Of a stretch of 22,989 nucleotides of DNA, positions 14,701 to 22,004 are shown one piece after another (positions within the stretch are counted from its first letter, which is position 1; each line of letters opens with the position of its first letter). The DNA lies in the IMG/VR virus record IMGVR_UViG_3300034198_006976, positions 1 to 22,989 of that record; one strand, given 5' to 3'. The notes beneath the pieces were generated by a model, which did no database searches, had not been told where the DNA came from, and saw nothing but the letters and a program-made list of their open reading frames with translations. The stretch comes from a virus. Both the position numbers and the translations under genes were made by a program.

Positions 14701-16329
14701 ACTCCGTCTACTACTACCCCTACTGTTGATGGAACAGCTGCAGTTGGAACATCTATTTCATACGCCAGGGCAGATCACGTTCACCCTACAGACACAACTA
14801 GAGCCCCCCTAGCTAGTCCTGCATTAACAGGTACTCCAACAGTACCAACAGCAACTGCCGACACAAACACTACGCAAGCAGCAAGCACAGCGTTTGTTTT
14901 AGGTCAAGCTGGAACTGCTACTCCAAATATGGACGGTACTGCATCTGTAGGAACTTCTACTAGGTTTGCTCGTCAAGACCATACTCACCCTACTGATACT
15001 TCAAGACTTTCAGCTACAGCCACTGCTGGTGGAGATTTAACTGGTAACTACCCAAACCCTACTTTAGCTACAGTTGGTACGGCTGGAACTTACACAAAAG
15101 TAACCACAGATTCTAAAGGACGTGTTACTTCTGGAACAACTCTTTTAGCTAGTGATATTCCAAATATTGCAGAATCTCAAGTAACTAACTTAACTTCAGA
15201 TTTAGCATTAAAAGCTCCTCTAGCTAGTCCTACATTTACAGGTACCGTAAATGCTGCTGATATGAATGTCTCTGGAACTTTAACAGTCGGCACTTACAAC
15301 ATAATCACTAGCACTAACTTATCTGTTAGTGACTCTGTAATTTATTTGTCTAACAACCAGTATTCAACTGATGCCTTGGACATTGGGTTCTATGGTGCAT
15401 ACGGCACAACTGGTGGGGATGTTTCAAACCACAAACATGCTGGTCTTGTAAGAAATCATACAAATGGTGTTTGGACACTGTTTTCTAATGGTGTAGAGCC
15501 TGCTGGTCAAACAGTAGATTTAACCTCGGTAACTTACGACACGCTCCTTGCTGGTTCATTTAAGATCAATGACGGAACTTCAAGTCAAATTCTTGCTGCT
15601 AATGGTTCTACACTAACTGTTGATGGAAATACCATTACTATCAATAATGGCGTAATTAGTGGTAGCCCATCGTTCTCTTTGCCTACTGCTTCTACCACAG
15701 TTTTGGGTGGTGTAAAAATTGATGGTACTACCGTTACTATTAACGGCTCTGGAGTAATTAGCGCACCGTATACCTACACTTTACCTACAGCTTCTAGCAC
15801 AGTTCTTGGTGGTGTTAAAGTTGGTTCAAACCTTGTTATTGATGGCTCTGGAGTACTGAGTGGTACTTATTCTTATACATTGCCAACTGCTTCTACTACA
15901 ACACTTGGTGGTGTAAAAGTAGATGGAACCACTATTACAATTAATGGTTCTGGTGTTATTTCTGGCGCTAATACGTATGTTCTTCCAGCTGCTACTGCTT
16001 CTGCATTAGGTGGAATTAAAGTAGGAACTGGGTTATCTGTAACTGCAGATGGAACTTTGTCTGCAAGCACTGTAAATAAATACACTGCTACTAACCCTTC
16101 TTTGACGCCTACATCAGGTGTAGTAACTTGGACAATTAGTGCTGCTACCCATGGTCTAGGAACTGCTGGTCTGTTTTTAGTTCAAGTTAGAGATATAACA
16201 ACAAATACTGCAGCTGCTATTGTTGTTACAGATATTGTAATTGATGAAACTACGGGTAACGTTACCCTTTCTTGGAACGCTGCAACTACCGTTGCAGCAG
16301 GTAAATACAGAGTAATGATGGTTGGATAA
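11734..16329 (+). CDS. Giant modular fibre protein
   Basis: This 1531-residue protein starts at ATG 11734; a GTG two codons earlier is possible, but GGAG at 11723-11726 suits the ATG. Nearly all of it is Thr/Ser/Gly/Asn-rich beta repeats. In order they are a linker, an N-terminal module (~140-232, LAVNDSVIYLSQNQY and HKHTGLVRNHINGTW), a FTGALTGNASTATTLATPRA block (~340) and a module shared with the next gene (~569-766). Next is a tail-fibre module with NGTRVLIKDQADPKQNGIYYC (~905-925), then two GTxxVGTS...ARxDHxHPTDT repeats (~1000-1090). A second copy of the N-terminal module follows (~1190-1282), then a tandem array (~1316-1445). The C-terminal cap ends LSWNAATTVAAGKYRVMMVG. The HxHPTDT and cap modules are known from many phage fibres, often trimeric. 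No enzyme motif is seen. It is likely a long receptor-binding fibre. It overlaps the next gene by TAATG. Confidence 0.85.
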   Translation: MAKLVSGKVKKTPPTQVSADRYNFISLDQVEPDLGVPDTSGKVLSSTTAGVRSWINPTSLTVVSPITNAGNASIGQYILGIDQTLLQITTSQVTGLNTALATKANLSGAAFTGGITGTTASFSGDLSVSGNFTVSGTQTIINTTNLAVNDSVIYLSQNQYALDAVDIGFYGAYGTTGGTISNHKHTGLVRNHINGTWYLFSNGVEPADQTVDLSSVNYDTLKLGSVVINGGLSTQFLKADGSLDSSSYLTTSTAASTFSPINNPTFTGTLTAPIIKDSGLTTSGYVTNTSNGTLGTVATIPNTGLTNSAITIGTTPISLGNSSTFLSGLTSVTATTFTGALTGNASTATTLATPRAINGVNFDGSAAITVKSSTTYTLGLTNSNLTFSSGTTWDGGTSSITLGLNPLLSNITSINGTSIPTSGTLLTSDLLSTDNTWTNIQRFYPVNITSSAVNVYGKVLTATVVSATANTNDTTFSTGSVAHSFSVGQFVTFPTGGGGVYGLQTGFGAPLPIISVTTYTFTVGLRSYFSYSGSTITASVYQNNSIFNVIDASGNTAVAATSDGTLTITNKNRPDLSALNVVSNTAISPNAFAITNISSATGTGYWRITAPGHNIVQGQYITIDGVTPSSFNGKYLVGAVNSVTNIITIYYVSNFTYVSGGTVTVVPTAVSIRSNTGSSFSISTTGGISPFTVDSAVNSLTSLAVYESGTPLQRPAQIWYDYSSKSIGGVSSIYGNYLGEYSSTATPTNYWRISDGLTINGTNVINGFGNVTGPVTPSNTNITVAYATTGPLSATYFTGGGTATNVSGTSGTNQITVTYTGVVPIVGQTVTGTGIPSGTTVTAVSGSSPYAVTLSSSLTAAASGSYVFSDANGGTGVGSYFYTSTGTVIDGKSFSSTDVTNGTRVLIKDQADPKQNGIYYCSGFTGNLYFTRATDANNSTFGQLFTNKRVQVTNGTVNTGTSWVLSSSGTATNTVVKINTDSIAFTPTTTPSTTTPTVDGTAAVGTSISYARADHVHPTDTTRAPLASPALTGTPTVPTATADTNTTQAASTAFVLGQAGTATPNMDGTASVGTSTRFARQDHTHPTDTSRLSATATAGGDLTGNYPNPTLATVGTAGTYTKVTTDSKGRVTSGTTLLASDIPNIAESQVTNLTSDLALKAPLASPTFTGTVNAADMNVSGTLTVGTYNIITSTNLSVSDSVIYLSNNQYSTDALDIGFYGAYGTTGGDVSNHKHAGLVRNHTNGVWTLFSNGVEPAGQTVDLTSVTYDTLLAGSFKINDGTSSQILAANGSTLTVDGNTITINNGVISGSPSFSLPTASTTVLGGVKIDGTTVTINGSGVISAPYTYTLPTASSTVLGGVKVGSNLVIDGSGVLSGTYSYTLPTASTTTLGGVKVDGTTITINGSGVISGANTYVLPAATASALGGIKVGTGLSVTADGTLSASTVNKYTATNPSLTPTSGVVTWTISAATHGLGTAGLFLVQVRDITTNTAAAIVVTDIVIDETTGNVTLSWNAATTVAAGKYRVMMVG
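12151..12430 (+). repeat. Module copy A in the giant fibre gene
   Basis: This stretch codes NTTNLAVNDSVIYLSQNQY through the HKHTGLVRNH and WYLFSNGVEP core. It aligns without gaps to 15301-15580 at a constant offset of 3150 bases. The proteins are clearly alike through the core, while many third codon positions differ, so the duplication is old or under selection. Confidence 0.85.
13441..14031 (+). repeat. Module shared with the next fibre gene, copy in first gene
   Basis: This piece codes NRPDLSALNVVSN, ITAPGHNIVQGQYITIDG, FNGKYLVG, TYVSGGTV, LAVYESG and YWRISDGLTINGTNVI. The same landmarks in the same order occur at 16379-17020 in the following gene. The shared region points to exchange or duplication between adjacent fibre genes. 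Confidence 0.8.
15301..15580 (+). repeat. Module copy B in the giant fibre gene
   Basis: This is the second copy of the 12151-12430 module. It codes STNLSVSDSVIYLSNNQY and DIGFYGAYGTTGGDVSNHKH, ending WTLFSNGVEPAGQ. The two copies lie near opposite ends of the same 1531-residue chain. Confidence 0.85.
15679..16068 (+). repeat. Tandem repeat array near the fibre C-terminus
   Basis: Four repeats begin at 15679, 15781, 15880 and 15982, with spacings of 102, 99 and 102 bases. Each codes a P-T-A-S-x-T-x-LGGVKV-like start, and the first three also code a GSGVxS and a Y-x-Y/Y-x-L end. The last is partial. This unit is a beta repeat typical of phage fibre shafts. In-frame copy number could change by slippage or recombination. 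Confidence 0.85.
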
Positions 16330-19055
16330 TGGCTAAAAACTTTTTAGATGATGTGGCAGTAAATGGTTCTATAAATCTTTTTCAAAATAGACCAGATTTA
16401 GATGCTGTAAGAATAGTTTCTAATTCAAATGGAACTTCTTCTCCAGTATCTATTACAGGAATTTCTGTTAGCTCTGTGTCTACAGACCAGTGGGTAATCA
16501 CTGCTCCTGGGCATAATGCTCAATGGGGTGGATACGTAACTATTGCTGGAGTAAATCCAACGGGATTTAATGGCACATGGTTAGTAGGTGGAGTTGACTC
16601 AACTACTATTACTATTTACCAAATTGATAGTACTTTAACTTATGTATCAGGGGGAACTGTTAGAGCAATTGGAAACGTACTTTTAGTTGCTAATGGAAAT
16701 TCAATAACAAATAACTCTTCAGAAAATCCACTTTTTTCAATAAAAACTAATGGATACGTTAGTAACGTTAGCATTGCTCCAGCTAAAAATTGGAATTATG
16801 CTTCTTTAAAAGTTTATGAACCTTCTTATTTTGATTCAAATTATGGTGTACAAAATATAGCTCAAGAATGGTACGCATATAAAGGTACTACCTCTTATTC
16901 TGGAGTATCCTCTGGGTATGGATTTTATTTAGGAGCGTATAACAATACAGGAACTACCCCGACAAGTTATTGGAGAGCATCTGATGGTTTAACAATTGGT
17001 GGAAAAAACGTAATTACTAGCAGTGGTGGGTTTAATGCTTCTAACATGAGTATGAGCAATAGCAACGGAGCTGCCTATTTAAACATTACTGGTTCATTAC
17101 TACAATCTACTACCGACTTATTTACAGCTACTAACTATTTAGGAAATGCTGTTGGCGTAACAACCTATGGACAAATGTATGTTGGAACTCCTCTAACTAC
17201 TGTATTACCTGGGCTTACTTCTGTAACCGCTAGTAACTCAGTGCCAGGTTCACCTATAACTGGAGCTACTTATTCGTCTGGTATTGGTAGGGTAACCATA
17301 AACCTTACTTATGCTCCAAACATTGCAATTGGAACTGTGGTTACTGTTTCAGGATTAACCTATACTAGTGGTACTAATCCAAATGGACAGTGGTTTGTTA
17401 ATTACGTTAGCAACACGTCTCCATATGCAATTGGGTATACCGTTGGAGGTGCCATAGGTAATTTTGGTGGCACTCCTACAGTAACCACCTCATACTACAC
17501 TGTTCAAGTAAACTTCTCACAAGCTACAGCCTTAGCAATTGGAGACAGTGTTACTGTCTCTGGTCTTACGTATACAGGAACAAACCCCAATGGAACGTTT
17601 GTTATCACTAACGTATCTAACTCTGGAACTTTATTTATTCAATACCAACTTGCAACTAACCCAGTAATTACGGGATATGCTAGCGCAAAAGTAGCAGTAG
17701 TTGCACAAGCAAGCATTACACCTAGAAACTTGTCTACTTCTGGATTAGTTATCAAAGGCGTAACTTCTCAAACTGCCGACTTGTTGCAAACACAAACTTC
17801 AGCGGGTACAGCCAACTCTGGCACTAACGCTGTTGGCCAAACTTACACAGGCTCAACAACTCCTATCTACTCTTCAGTAGGAATTGTTTATAGCGTTCAA
17901 ATTAATACGACAACTCAAGGACAAATTAACTTTGTTTCTGCTACAAACCTTGCTGTAAATGATTTAGTTGTTGTAGCTGCTGCTTCTGGAACTTCTATTA
18001 TTCCTGCTGCAACTTACATAGTTACTGGAGTGCTAAACAGTGCTACTGCAAATGCTTCTTACATTCAATTTGCTCTTGTTGGTGCAACAGTTACTGCTGC
18101 AACTACTACTGCTTCTAGTCTTCCAGCTTCAGTTACTGCACCTGCACAGGCAAGCATCACGGCACGAAGTGCAGGCACAAAAGGTTTAGTAATCAAACTA
18201 GCAACATCGGGTAGCGCTAGTCCGTTTGAAATTCAAGACTCAAGCGGCGGTTTGTTAGCTGCATTTGGCACAACTGGTGGTGTGCGAATTGCAAGTATCC
18301 AAGCTTTAAATGACGGTCTAACTGGTATAACTTTACAAACTGGTCGAAATGTTGGGTTTGCTTCTGCAAGCCCGTCATTTGGTGGCGGTTCTGGTGTCAT
18401 TGGTATTTCAAATGCTTCAGTTGCCCCAAGCTCAAACCCAACAGGTGGCGGTGTTCTTTACGTTTCAGCAGGTGCGCTCAACTACATTGGGACTTCAGGT
18501 TCTGCTCGAACACTAGTAAATGCTGATGGAACGCTCTCTTTGGGTATAGCAACAGCCACTACTATTAACGGAACTACTATTCCATCTAGTGCCACTTTAG
18601 TAACTACTTCAACTACTTCTTTATCAAATTTAAGTAGCGTAAATAATACTCCTATACCAAGCTCTGCCACTTTATACTCAGGTAACACTGTCATTATAAA
18701 TTCAGCAAATACAAATAATGCTGCTACTGGTGTTGGCTATATGGGACTTCCACAAAATGCAACAACCATAGGCGCTTACACAATTGTTGTTGGTGATGCA
18801 GGAACGCATGTTTATGCTTCGGCTACCCGCACAGTCACAATCCCTGCTAACAGCTCGGTGGCGTTTCCTATTGGAACAACTTTGACTTTTATCGCTGGTA
18901 CAGGCGCAACTATGACTATTTCAATTAATACAGATACTTTGTACTTAGCTGGTGCAGGAACAACAGGTTCTCGCACACTTGCTGCTTACGGTATGGCTAC
19001 AGCTGTAAAGATTACTTCAACATCTTGGATGATTAGTGGAAACGGGTTAACGTAA
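16329..19055 (+). CDS. Second large modular fibre protein
   Basis: The 908-residue protein starts by a TAATG overlap with the giant fibre. Residues ~18-232 repeat the module of that gene (NRPDLDAVRIVSN, ITAPGHNAQWGGYVTI, FNGTWLVG, TYVSGGTV, YWRASDGLTIGGKNVI). Then come two Ig-like copies containing VTVSGLTYTSGTNPNGQWFV and VTVSGLTYTGTNPNGTFVI (~340-430), and two AQASIT...GLVIK repeats (~460 and ~606). The C-terminal tip (ATGVGYMGLPQNATTIGAYT, then TLYLAGAGTTGSRTLAAYG, ending KITSTSWMISGNGLT) is a cap module I know from many phage fibres. No catalytic motif is evident. Its likely role is a second receptor-binding fibre or the distal half of a composite fibre with the preceding product. Its stop overlaps the next ATG by TAATG. 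Confidence 0.82.
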   Translation: MAKNFLDDVAVNGSINLFQNRPDLDAVRIVSNSNGTSSPVSITGISVSSVSTDQWVITAPGHNAQWGGYVTIAGVNPTGFNGTWLVGGVDSTTITIYQIDSTLTYVSGGTVRAIGNVLLVANGNSITNNSSENPLFSIKTNGYVSNVSIAPAKNWNYASLKVYEPSYFDSNYGVQNIAQEWYAYKGTTSYSGVSSGYGFYLGAYNNTGTTPTSYWRASDGLTIGGKNVITSSGGFNASNMSMSNSNGAAYLNITGSLLQSTTDLFTATNYLGNAVGVTTYGQMYVGTPLTTVLPGLTSVTASNSVPGSPITGATYSSGIGRVTINLTYAPNIAIGTVVTVSGLTYTSGTNPNGQWFVNYVSNTSPYAIGYTVGGAIGNFGGTPTVTTSYYTVQVNFSQATALAIGDSVTVSGLTYTGTNPNGTFVITNVSNSGTLFIQYQLATNPVITGYASAKVAVVAQASITPRNLSTSGLVIKGVTSQTADLLQTQTSAGTANSGTNAVGQTYTGSTTPIYSSVGIVYSVQINTTTQGQINFVSATNLAVNDLVVVAAASGTSIIPAATYIVTGVLNSATANASYIQFALVGATVTAATTTASSLPASVTAPAQASITARSAGTKGLVIKLATSGSASPFEIQDSSGGLLAAFGTTGGVRIASIQALNDGLTGITLQTGRNVGFASASPSFGGGSGVIGISNASVAPSSNPTGGGVLYVSAGALNYIGTSGSARTLVNADGTLSLGIATATTINGTTIPSSATLVTTSTTSLSNLSSVNNTPIPSSATLYSGNTVIINSANTNNAATGVGYMGLPQNATTIGAYTIVVGDAGTHVYASATRTVTIPANSSVAFPIGTTLTFIAGTGATMTISINTDTLYLAGAGTTGSRTLAAYGMATAVKITSTSWMISGNGLT
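16379..17020 (+). repeat. Module shared with the giant fibre gene, copy in second gene
   Basis: This is the partner of 13441-14031. Motif order is kept, though the copies differ in length by about 50 bases and in many codons. The module sits at the N-terminus here and in the middle of the other protein. Confidence 0.8.
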
Positions 19056-19564
19056 TGACTGGTAGTTTTGCAGGGTTAGTTGGAAGCGTAAAAAAAGCAG
19101 GAGTCGCTCTTCCTACCAACTACATTACTAACGGCACATTTGAGTCAGCCACAATGAATCAATGGTATACTCAGAGCGACGCTACTACAATGACTAGAAG
19201 CACTTCTTACGCTCATTCTGGCACATATTCTGGTAAATTTGTGTATGATGCATATAACGGCACAATGTCTGCTGGCTATTCTGGAGCTGGTGTTTCTGGA
19301 GGTAGATTCTCATTTTCAGTTTGGTTTTTAACTACTAACATTACGTACAACACTATTAACTATTCAGTTGATTTAGGTGGAAATGGGTTCAGCGGTTATT
19401 GGACTCTGCCTTCAATAAACACTTGGTACAAATTTACATACTCCAATGTTTTGCCTGGAGGTGCTGACTATTTAAACTTAGACTTTCAAATGGCAGGATT
19501 TACATCTAGTGGAAATTTTTACATAGATGATGTTTATGTAGTTTCTGGAGCAACCCCATACTAA
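19055..19564 (+). CDS. Carbohydrate-binding-module-like single-domain protein
   Basis: The 169-residue protein is coupled by TAATG to the preceding fibre gene. After a short N-terminal piece (FAGLVGSVKKAG) it reads as a CBM4/9-like jelly roll: YITNGTFESATMNQWYTQSD, then RSTSYAHSGTYSGKFVY, an aromatic core (FSFSVWFLTT), NTWYKFTYSNV and the final NFYIDDVYV. The N-G-x-F-E, A-H-S-G-x-x-S and I-D-D-V landmarks are typical of this fold, which binds sugars. No catalytic domain is attached. It may bind a cell-surface glycan directly, perhaps as a tip on the neighbouring fibre via its short N-terminus. It is also the last gene before a 115-base gap, so it probably ends this coupled set. Confidence 0.72.
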   Translation: MTGSFAGLVGSVKKAGVALPTNYITNGTFESATMNQWYTQSDATTMTRSTSYAHSGTYSGKFVYDAYNGTMSAGYSGAGVSGGRFSFSVWFLTTNITYNTINYSVDLGGNGFSGYWTLPSINTWYKFTYSNVLPGGADYLNLDFQMAGFTSSGNFYIDDVYVVSGATPY

Positions 19565-19578
19565 AACTAGTATAAAAA

Positions 19579-19623
19579 CTTACCTCGCAGTGTAGGTAGG
19601 AACAAAAATACCCGACAAGGTAT
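19579..19623 (+). other. Two adjacent small hairpins in an intergenic gap
   Basis: CTTACCT (19579-19585) pairs with AGGTAGG (19594-19600), one wobble, over an 8-base loop. ATACC (19608-19612) pairs with GGTAT (19619-19623). A GGTTAACC palindrome follows at 19624. No terminator T-run directly follows either stem. The 19565-19679 gap otherwise has no ORF, no clear promoter and only a weak ribosome site before 19680. The role is unknown. Confidence 0.35.
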
Positions 19624-19679
19624 GGTTAACCCGCAGTAATACTTAGTTATTATTAAACTTTTTTAACAGTTAGAGAACA

Positions 19680-20807
19680 ATGCCTAGATTAACAGATATA
19701 CAACTACGTAGAGGAACAGCTACGGAATGGATTTCAGTAAATCCTATTCTTGATGCCGGTGAACCTGGATTTGAACTTGATACCAATAAATTTAAAATTG
19801 GCGATGGTGTTACTCCTTGGAACTTGCTTAAATACCAAAGTGGTGAGCAAGGTGCTTTTGGTGGAGAAGGATTAACTTATAATGATTTATTAAGTGGCCC
19901 TTATGCGTATGATGCGGGAATGCTTGATGGATCATTTTCTCTATATGGAGATTGGGGAATAAATCCCAACCCTTCTGATTTTCTTACTAATTTAACTCCA
20001 GTTTCAAAAGTTTATGTAAGTGCAAATGCTTACAGTTCTTTTTTGTATAATTTTCCTCAACAATCAACTGTTGAAGGCATCGTTGATGTAACAAAAATTT
20101 TAAATTATGCAACGTCTTCTACATCAAATATTAAAGGTCATATAAAAATAACTTCTTTAGTTGACCCAAAATTTTGGATTATATTAGCCATTACTGGAGC
20201 ACCTACTATACATACTCCATCTTCACCGACTCCCGGATATAGTGCAAATGTTTATGAAATTCCAGTTACATTTTTAGTTGCTTCTGATGCTGCTTTAAAC
20301 ATAGCTTCAAATCCAAATATATATAATGATGCTAATGGGGCTCCTTCTCCAATTAACGTTTCATTTTCTGTCTCAGGTGATGCAGCAAATGTAAACTCTC
20401 CTACTTCTTACACTCCTACATGGTCTACTTCGTCAGGAACAGGACTTAGTTATACGGGAACTCCTACAACAGGTTCTTATGTAAAAATTGGTAAATTAGT
20501 ATTTTTTAAAATAAAAGTTATATTTACTACTGTAAATACTTTTGGTACTGCACAATACCGTTTAACTCTTCCTTGGGCACCTGATGGAGATTATGTTTTT
20601 CGAGATGGCGGTCTGCATCAAGGAAGTGTTCACTATGCCATAACAGGAGATGCAGCTGCGGGAACTACCACTTTAAACTTATATCATTTTCAAAATACTA
20701 ATGGTTCAAATAGTTATGTATATGATGATCCATTTACTGGAACAAATCCAGTTACTTTAACTACTGCAGGATACATGTACCTTTCAGGTAGTTACTTAAC
20801 TGCATAA
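19680..20807 (+). CDS. Fibre protein with Mtd-type N-terminal docking domain
   Basis: The 375-residue protein begins with a clear Mtd_N-like motif: IQLRRGTATEW, then ILDAGEPGFELDTNKFKIGD and TPWNLLKY (residues ~7-52). In other phages this domain joins a receptor-binding protein to the virion. Residues ~58-250 are an unrecognised Tyr/Ser/Pro-rich region. The C-terminal ~140 residues (YTPTWSTSSGTGLSYTG, SYVKIGKLVFFKIKV, LTLPWAPDGDYVFRDG, ending YMYLSGSYLTA) match a tip module seen in many phage fibres. The start has only a weak AGAGAA site 4-8 bases upstream. No reverse transcriptase or template repeat is present, so despite the Mtd name there is no sign of a diversity-generating retroelement. 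It is likely a receptor-binding fibre. Confidence 0.78.
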   Translation: MPRLTDIQLRRGTATEWISVNPILDAGEPGFELDTNKFKIGDGVTPWNLLKYQSGEQGAFGGEGLTYNDLLSGPYAYDAGMLDGSFSLYGDWGINPNPSDFLTNLTPVSKVYVSANAYSSFLYNFPQQSTVEGIVDVTKILNYATSSTSNIKGHIKITSLVDPKFWIILAITGAPTIHTPSSPTPGYSANVYEIPVTFLVASDAALNIASNPNIYNDANGAPSPINVSFSVSGDAANVNSPTSYTPTWSTSSGTGLSYTGTPTTGSYVKIGKLVFFKIKVIFTTVNTFGTAQYRLTLPWAPDGDYVFRDGGLHQGSVHYAITGDAAAGTTTLNLYHFQNTNGSNSYVYDDPFTGTNPVTLTTAGYMYLSGSYLTA

Positions 20808-20867
20808 CCTGTAAAATTTAACTAAATCAGGCAAACTATAAGTTGATAAATAATCCTAGGAGCCATA

Positions 20868-22004
20868 ATGACAGTCAACCACCGTATTTACCAAAGACGA
20901 GATACTACTACTAACTGGAATGGTGTCGTACTTGGTTCGGGTGAATTTGGGTATGATACTACTCTTAACCAAATTAAAATGGGTAATAACTCAACTGCTT
21001 TTCAAAGTTTGCCTTATTTTTTAAAAAGTGACACTACTACTTTTAACAAAGTTACGATTACAGCCCCTGCAACTGGTTCTACATTAACTGTTGCTAATTT
21101 AAAAAGTTTAACTGTAAATAATACATTGACATTTAATGGAATTGATGGCAAAGCTTTAACTTTAAATAATACATTAACTTTTAGTGGAACTGATGCATCC
21201 TCAGTGGCATTTGGTACTGGTGGTACCGTGGCATACTTAGAAGGAACCCAAACATTTGTAAATGCTAAAACATTTACAAATCCTAATTCTGGTCAACCTT
21301 CAGTAATTTTTAAGTATACAGGTAGCGGACCAACTAATTTAACTACATGGGTGGATCAAAGTAATGCTATTTTAGCTGCAGTGACTTATCAGGGATTAGC
21401 TTCATTTAACTCTTTAGACATTGCTGCTACTACTTATTTACGTAGTACTACGTATGCTACTTACGTTGACTTAAACACACTTACCTTATCTCTCAGTCCA
21501 AAAATGGCTAGTGCATATTTAACTATCCCAGCAAGTGCAACTGCAACTAGTGGCACTAATTCTAATTATGCGGGTATTGAAATTGTTACTACTGCAAATA
21601 ATAGTGCTACTGCTAGATACGCAATGATTTTTTCTAGTTCTTCGTACGGTATCGGTGGAGCTATTACAGTTAGCGCTAACGGTGGTAACCCTGTAACTGG
21701 GTTTAGCAACTTGTCAGACTACCGATTAAAAAATAATGTAAAAAAGTTTACAACTGGTTCTTCTCAAATCCTTGCGTTGAATCCTGTTGAGTTTAACTGG
21801 CGTGATTCTAAAGAACTTTCTTATGGGTTTCTTGCTCACGAACTACAGTCGGTAGTTCCAGAAGCAGTTACAGGAGATAAAGACGCTGTAAATGAAAATG
21901 GTGACCCTAACTATCAAATGGTAGACCAAAGCAAAATTATTCCTTACCTTGTGTCTGCTTTGCAGGACGCTCTAAAACGTATTGAGATTTTAGAGGCTAA
22001 ATAA
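20868..22004 (+). CDS. Fibre protein with Mtd-like N-terminus and S74 chaperone domain
   Basis: The 378-residue protein starts after AGGAG at 20858-20862. The N-terminal ~50 residues (YQRRDTTTNWNGVVLGSGEF, then LNQIKMGNN and LPYF) are an Mtd_N-like docking domain, the second in a row. The middle has short beta repeats (LTVNNTLTFNG, LTLNNTLTFSG, ~90-115). The last 96 residues, from Ser 283, are a Peptidase_S74 intramolecular chaperone: SDYRLKNNVK, then ILALNPVEFNWRD, YGFLAHELQSVVPEAV, VDQSKIIPYLVSALQDALKRI. In this family the chaperone folds the trimer and cuts itself off at the Ser-Asp site, releasing the mature fibre. The Ser-Asp, the His of AHELQ and the C-terminal helix are all present. 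The stop overlaps the next ATG by TAATG. Confidence 0.85.
   Translation: MTVNHRIYQRRDTTTNWNGVVLGSGEFGYDTTLNQIKMGNNSTAFQSLPYFLKSDTTTFNKVTITAPATGSTLTVANLKSLTVNNTLTFNGIDGKALTLNNTLTFSGTDASSVAFGTGGTVAYLEGTQTFVNAKTFTNPNSGQPSVIFKYTGSGPTNLTTWVDQSNAILAAVTYQGLASFNSLDIAATTYLRSTTYATYVDLNTLTLSLSPKMASAYLTIPASATATSGTNSNYAGIEIVTTANNSATARYAMIFSSSSYGIGGAITVSANGGNPVTGFSNLSDYRLKNNVKKFTTGSSQILALNPVEFNWRDSKELSYGFLAHELQSVVPEAVTGDKDAVNENGDPNYQMVDQSKIIPYLVSALQDALKRIEILEAK

Noticed and set aside
11958-18694. Several reverse-strand open frames inside the two large fibre genes
   Set aside because: They lack ribosome sites and recognisable domains and are explained by Thr/Ala/Val-rich codon bias on the forward strand.
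20808-20867. Promoter before the S74 fibre (TTTAAC and TATAAG)
   Set aside because: The spacing is only 14 bases and the -35 is weak; AT-rich DNA gives such matches by chance.
19680-22004. Diversity-generating retroelement suggested by Mtd-type N-termini
   Set aside because: No reverse transcriptase, accessory protein or template/variable repeat pair is visible in the window; the Mtd_N-like domain is only a docking module shared by many phages.
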